A DNA stretch of 22,050 nucleotides, taken from positions 1-22,050 of the forward strand of contig JALNZZ010000017.1 in NCBI GenBank assembly GCA_023229065.1. Direction: 5' to 3'. The notes under the pieces are model-generated. The model worked only from the letters and a program-made list of their open reading frames with translations, had not been told where the DNA came from and did no database searches. The DNA comes from Porticoccaceae bacterium. Its GTDB lineage: Bacteria; Pseudomonadota; Gammaproteobacteria; Pseudomonadales; Porticoccaceae. Numbering within the stretch: position 1 is the first letter of the stretch; the number at the start of each line of letters is the position of its first letter. Positions 18,810 to 22,050 of this stretch are shown here, piece after piece. The position numbers were made by a program, and so were the translations under genes.

Positions 18810-20357
18810 TCAGTGACTGCGGTCAGCCCCTGACACCGGCACATGGCGCAGGTAGCGAGCAGTAATCAGCGCCGTTACCGCAACGATGATGGCACCGATG
18901 ATGGCATTGGTATGCAGGGCCAGGGTAAATGCTTCGCGAGTTAGTTCCAGCAGTTGTGTTCCCTGTGTCTCCGAGACCTGCTTCACAACGCCCAATGCCG
19001 CTCCCAGAGTATCCGCCGCGGCGTCGGCCTGGGCGGGCTCGATGCCGTCCGGCATGGCGGCGAGCATGTGACGGCGGTACACGGCGGTGCCGACACTGCC
19101 GATGACGGCGATACCCAGTGCCATGCCCAGCTCCGCTGCGGTTTCTGAGGTGGCCGAGGCGGCACCGGCCCTGGCGGGCGGCACCGAGCTGATCACCAGG
19201 TCGGTGCCGAGTATGGTCATCGGCAATACACCCAGCCCCATCACGATGGTGGCGGCGATCAAAAATCCGGTAGTACCGGGGCCGTCTACCTGGGTCATCA
19301 GTAAAAAACCAGCGGTGGCCACCAGTAGCCCGACACTGACCAGAATACTGGGGCGGATCACCCGTGAGAGCCAGGGAACAATCAGGGAGCCGCCGACTTG
19401 CACCAGGGTGGCGGGCACCATCAGCAGCCCGGCGTTTAGCGGGGACAGCCCCAATACGCCCTGTAGATACTGGAATACCAGAAACCAGGCACCGGACAGA
19501 GCCAAAATGGTCAGCAATAGTGCCAGAACGGAGGTGCTGAAGGCACGGTTCAGAAAGAGGCGCAGGTCGAACATCGGTTCGAGTAAAACCCGCTGGCGGG
19601 CGATAAAAGCCCAGCCGAGAGCCAAGCCTGTCAGTACGCTGGCTATGGCCAGTAAGCTAATACCGTTGCGGGCGCTGTCTTTTATACCGTAAATTACTGC
19701 TACTACCATCAGGATGGACAGCAGTGCACTGCCCAGGTCGAGAGAGCCCGCTTTCTCGTCGCGAAACTCCTGCAGCAGCAAAGGGCCGCTAACCAGTAAC
19801 AGCACCATCACCGGTATCCCCAGCAAGAACACCGAGCCCCACCAAAAATATTCCAGCATGGCACCGCCGATCAACGGACCGAGGGCGCTGCCGATCAGAA
19901 AGCCATTCATCCACACGGTGATGGCTATGGTGCGCTGAGTCGGCACCTCGAACATGTTGCGGATCAGCGACAAGGTGGAGGGCATCAGAGTAGCGCCAGC
20001 GAGGCCCAGCAGGGCGCGGGTGGCGATCAGCATCTGGGCACTGGTGGAAAAAGCTGCCAGTGCAGAGGCGATGCCGAAGGCCACTGCGCCGGCCAGCAGC
20101 AGACGGCGCCGACCGATGCGGTCGCCGAGGGTGCCCATGGTGATCAGAAAACCAGCGATCATAAAGCCGTAGATATCCAGAATCCATAGCAGCTCGGTGC
20201 TGGTCGGTTGCAGGTCTGCACTCAGTTGTGGCACCGCCAGATGCAGCACCGTCATATCGACAGCCAACAGAAAGGTGGGCAGCACCAGTACCGCAAGGCC
20301 CAGCCAGTCGGTGAGAGTGGCCGGGTTTGGGGTGGCTGTGTGGTCAGCGATCGACAT
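18810..20357 (-). CDS. DHA2-family (14-helix) multidrug exporter, SmvA-like
   Basis: A 515-residue major facilitator of the DHA2 type, about 14 membrane helices. The first helix contains the family motif LAVDMTVLHLAVPQLSADLQPTSTELLWILDIYGF, the cytoplasmic loop GTLGDRIGRRRLLL is the MFS signature, and motif C is visible as GSALGPLIGGAMLEYFWWG in TM5. These are close to SmvA, which exports methyl viologen, acriflavine and other quaternary cations by proton antiport. ATG 20357 has GGAG 5 bases upstream. No TetR-type regulator gene lies beside it, unlike the usual smvA-smvR layout. It is divergent from selO across 226 bases in which I see no strong promoter. Confidence 0.9.
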   Translation of the reverse strand: MSIADHTATPNPATLTDWLGLAVLVLPTFLLAVDMTVLHLAVPQLSADLQPTSTELLWILDIYGFMIAGFLITMGTLGDRIGRRRLLLAGAVAFGIASALAAFSTSAQMLIATRALLGLAGATLMPSTLSLIRNMFEVPTQRTIAITVWMNGFLIGSALGPLIGGAMLEYFWWGSVFLLGIPVMVLLLVSGPLLLQEFRDEKAGSLDLGSALLSILMVVAVIYGIKDSARNGISLLAIASVLTGLALGWAFIARQRVLLEPMFDLRLFLNRAFSTSVLALLLTILALSGAWFLVFQYLQGVLGLSPLNAGLLMVPATLVQVGGSLIVPWLSRVIRPSILVSVGLLVATAGFLLMTQVDGPGTTGFLIAATIVMGLGVLPMTILGTDLVISSVPPARAGAASATSETAAELGMALGIAVIGSVGTAVYRRHMLAAMPDGIEPAQADAAADTLGAALGVVKQVSETQGTQLLELTREAFTLALHTNAIIGAIIVAVTALITARYLRHVPVSGADRSH

Positions 20358-20583
20358 GAAAGCTCCAAAAGGTGAAACGGAAGGGCGGAAAGGGCTGGAG
20401 TCCTCGCATATCCCTGTTGTGAACTCGCCGGCACTTTTGGCAACCCTGCTGTCGCAAGGCGTTTTACTGTGGCGAGGTGGTCGGGATATTACAGGTAACC
20501 TTTGTGCAGCGGATAGTGGTAGTCAGTGATTTCCCAAGCCGTTCACGCTGAGGCACACTAGACGCTCACTCCGAGCTGTCTCA

Positions 20584-22050
20584 ATGCCCATGTCCGCACC
20601 TATTGCCTTCGAAAACCGCTATGTCCGCCTGCCGGAGCGCTTCCACAGCCGCTTGCCACCCACGCCAGTGGCTCATCCCGAGCTTATCCGCGCCAACCCG
20701 GCTCTGGCGGCCCAGCTGGGCATCGACGCCGACTGGCTGGCCTCGCCGGAGGCGGTAGAGGTGTTCGCCGGCAACCGCCTGCTGCCGGGCTCCGACCCTA
20801 TCGCCACGGTCTATGCCGGACACCAGTTTGGCGGCTGGAATCCCCAGCTCGGCGATGGCCGCGCCATTTTGCTGGGAGAAGTGGTGGACAGCGCCGGCTG
20901 CCGTTACGACATTCAGCTCAAGGGCAGCGGTCGCACACCTTATTCGCGCGGTGGCGACGGCCGCTCGCCGCTGGGCCCGGTGTTGCGGGAATATATTCTT
21001 AGTGAAGCCATGGCGGCGCTCGGTATTCCCACCACCCGCAGTTTGGCGGCTGTAACAAGCGGCGAGCCCGTGTATCGGGAGCGGACCCTGCCCGGTGCCA
21101 TCCTCACTCGGGTGGCGCGCAGCCATATCCGGGTTGGCCACTTCCAGTATTTTCTTGCCCGAGAAGATCACGAGGCTCTGCAGTTGTTGGCAGACCATGT
21201 GATAGACCGCGATTTTCCTCAGGCACGGCAGAGCGACAATCCTTACCTGACATTGCTGGAGCAAGCTGTTGCCCGCCAGGCGAAATTGATCGCTCAGTGG
21301 CAGCTGGTGGGCTTTATTCATGGGGTGATGAATACCGATAATATGCTGGTGTGTGGAGAGACCATTGATTATGGCCCCTGCGCGTTGATGGACCACTATG
21401 ACCCCGAAGCCTGCTTTAGCTCCATTGATCAGGGCAAGCGTTACGCGTATAAAAACCAGCCGGCGATAGCTCACTGGAATCTATCCTGGCTGGCTCAATC
21501 ATTGCTGCCTTTAGTGGCAGACGTTGTTGGCGACTCACAAAGAGCAGTGGAGCTGGCCCAGGCAGCGCTGGACAGCTTTGTTGGGCTGTACCAAACAGCT
21601 TGGCAACACGGCTTGCACCGCAAGCTGGGGCTGGCTCAGGTGGATGAGGAGTCAATGGAGCTGGCAGAGGCGCTGTTGTCACAAATGGCGGAGCAGCGGC
21701 TCGATCTGACCTTGACGTTCCGCTGTCTTGCAGACAAGGCGGCACCGGGCAGCAAGCAGATGGTGGATTATGCCTTGCCGCCCTCCTGCGAGCCTCTGGT
21801 GGAGCGGTTGCTCACCCTGCATCGTCGCCAGGGCTATGAGCCGCACGAGGTACAGCGCGCAATGTACGCCGCCAATCCAGCCTTCACGCCCCGCAACCAT
21901 CTCGTGGAAGCTGCGATTCGAGTCGCAGAGGAGCGCGGTGACTTCTCACGTTTTCACCGCTTGGTGGATCGCCTTGCCGATCCCTGGACTTACAGCGAAG
22001 CCGATCACGACCTGGCGCAGCCGCCAGCAGACCGTGAGGTAGTGCAGCGC
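20584..22050 (+). CDS. selO: Protein adenylyltransferase SelO (partial, runs off the right edge)
   Basis: An open frame of 489 codons to the last base of the window, with no stop. It encodes the pseudokinase-fold SelO/YdiU, which transfers AMP from ATP to protein Ser, Thr or Tyr residues and was linked to protein redox control in E. coli. Marks in order: VYAGHQFGGWNPQLGDGRAILLGE, IQLKGSGRTPYSRGGDGRSPLGPVLRE (the LKGSG lysine binds nucleotide phosphate), SEAMAALGIPTTRSL, HGVMNTDNM and DYGPCALMDHYDP (catalytic metal-binding Asn/Asp). Late parts YAANPAFTPRNHLVE and FSRFHRLVDRLADPW align near the C-terminus of E. coli SelO, so only a few residues, probably including a C-terminal cysteine motif, are missing. 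ATG 20584 or ATG 20590 may be the start. A 297-residue minus-strand reading over the same bases is a shadow. Confidence 0.94.
   Translation, partial: MPMSAPIAFENRYVRLPERFHSRLPPTPVAHPELIRANPALAAQLGIDADWLASPEAVEVFAGNRLLPGSDPIATVYAGHQFGGWNPQLGDGRAILLGEVVDSAGCRYDIQLKGSGRTPYSRGGDGRSPLGPVLREYILSEAMAALGIPTTRSLAAVTSGEPVYRERTLPGAILTRVARSHIRVGHFQYFLAREDHEALQLLADHVIDRDFPQARQSDNPYLTLLEQAVARQAKLIAQWQLVGFIHGVMNTDNMLVCGETIDYGPCALMDHYDPEACFSSIDQGKRYAYKNQPAIAHWNLSWLAQSLLPLVADVVGDSQRAVELAQAALDSFVGLYQTAWQHGLHRKLGLAQVDEESMELAEALLSQMAEQRLDLTLTFRCLADKAAPGSKQMVDYALPPSCEPLVERLLTLHRRQGYEPHEVQRAMYAANPAFTPRNHLVEAAIRVAEERGDFSRFHRLVDRLADPWTYSEADHDLAQPPADREVVQR

Noticed and set aside
20581..21474. 297-residue minus-strand open frame
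   Set aside because: It is antisense to selO, which has continuous SelO motifs from 20584 to the window end.

Overview
The window reads as a stretch of gammaproteobacterial chromosome. The evidence is a split adenosylcobalamin-dependent ribonucleotide reductase (nrdJa/nrdJb, the Pseudomonas-type arrangement), a YghU-type glutathione transferase, RsuA and RimO close to the E. coli proteins in motif content, an entericidin-type lipoprotein and a SmvA-type exporter. A marine Cellvibrionales/Microbulbifer-like host is my guess and is not proven by the sequence. No rRNA, tRNA, CRISPR array, insertion sequence or phage gene was seen.

Left part (1-5410): short, mostly accessory genes, visibly more A/T-rich than the right part. 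A tight two-gene cassette comes first: a haem-oxygenase-like di-iron oxidase (HDO) family protein (175-1680), then 13 bases later a class I SAM methyltransferase with an NPPY motif (1694-2665). This pair is the best candidate for an uncharacterised pathway. A convergent MgtC/SapB membrane protein, a small basic Rho-N/SAP-like protein, an 82-residue in-frame deletion remnant of a FAD-Rieske oxidoreductase, a tiny membrane protein, a divergent CinA/PncC-type protein and a secreted EF-hand protein follow.

Middle (5722-11800): housekeeping and redox genes. rimO lies behind a recognisable promoter and ends 3 bases from a convergent flavin reductase. nrdJa-nrdJb encode a two-polypeptide class II ribonucleotide reductase behind a good NrdR box, with a possible second box 42 bases on. 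yghU comes next.

11857-14820: envelope genes. These are a 51-residue entericidin-like lipoprotein, a two-HKD phospholipase D/cardiolipin-synthase-like protein, a four-cysteine secreted protein behind a near-consensus sigma-70 promoter, and a secreted helical protein with a His/Lys tail.

14974-16354: two RNA-modification genes on the minus strand, a bacterial TrmY homologue and rsuA, separated by an AAAACTG-type short tandem repeat that runs into the end of rsuA.

16550-22050: a methyltransferase of the FAM173 type with an export signal overlaps an APC-family permease by 17 bases. A DHA2-type drug exporter is convergent with the permease. The protein adenylyltransferase gene selO runs off the right edge only a few codons before its expected end.
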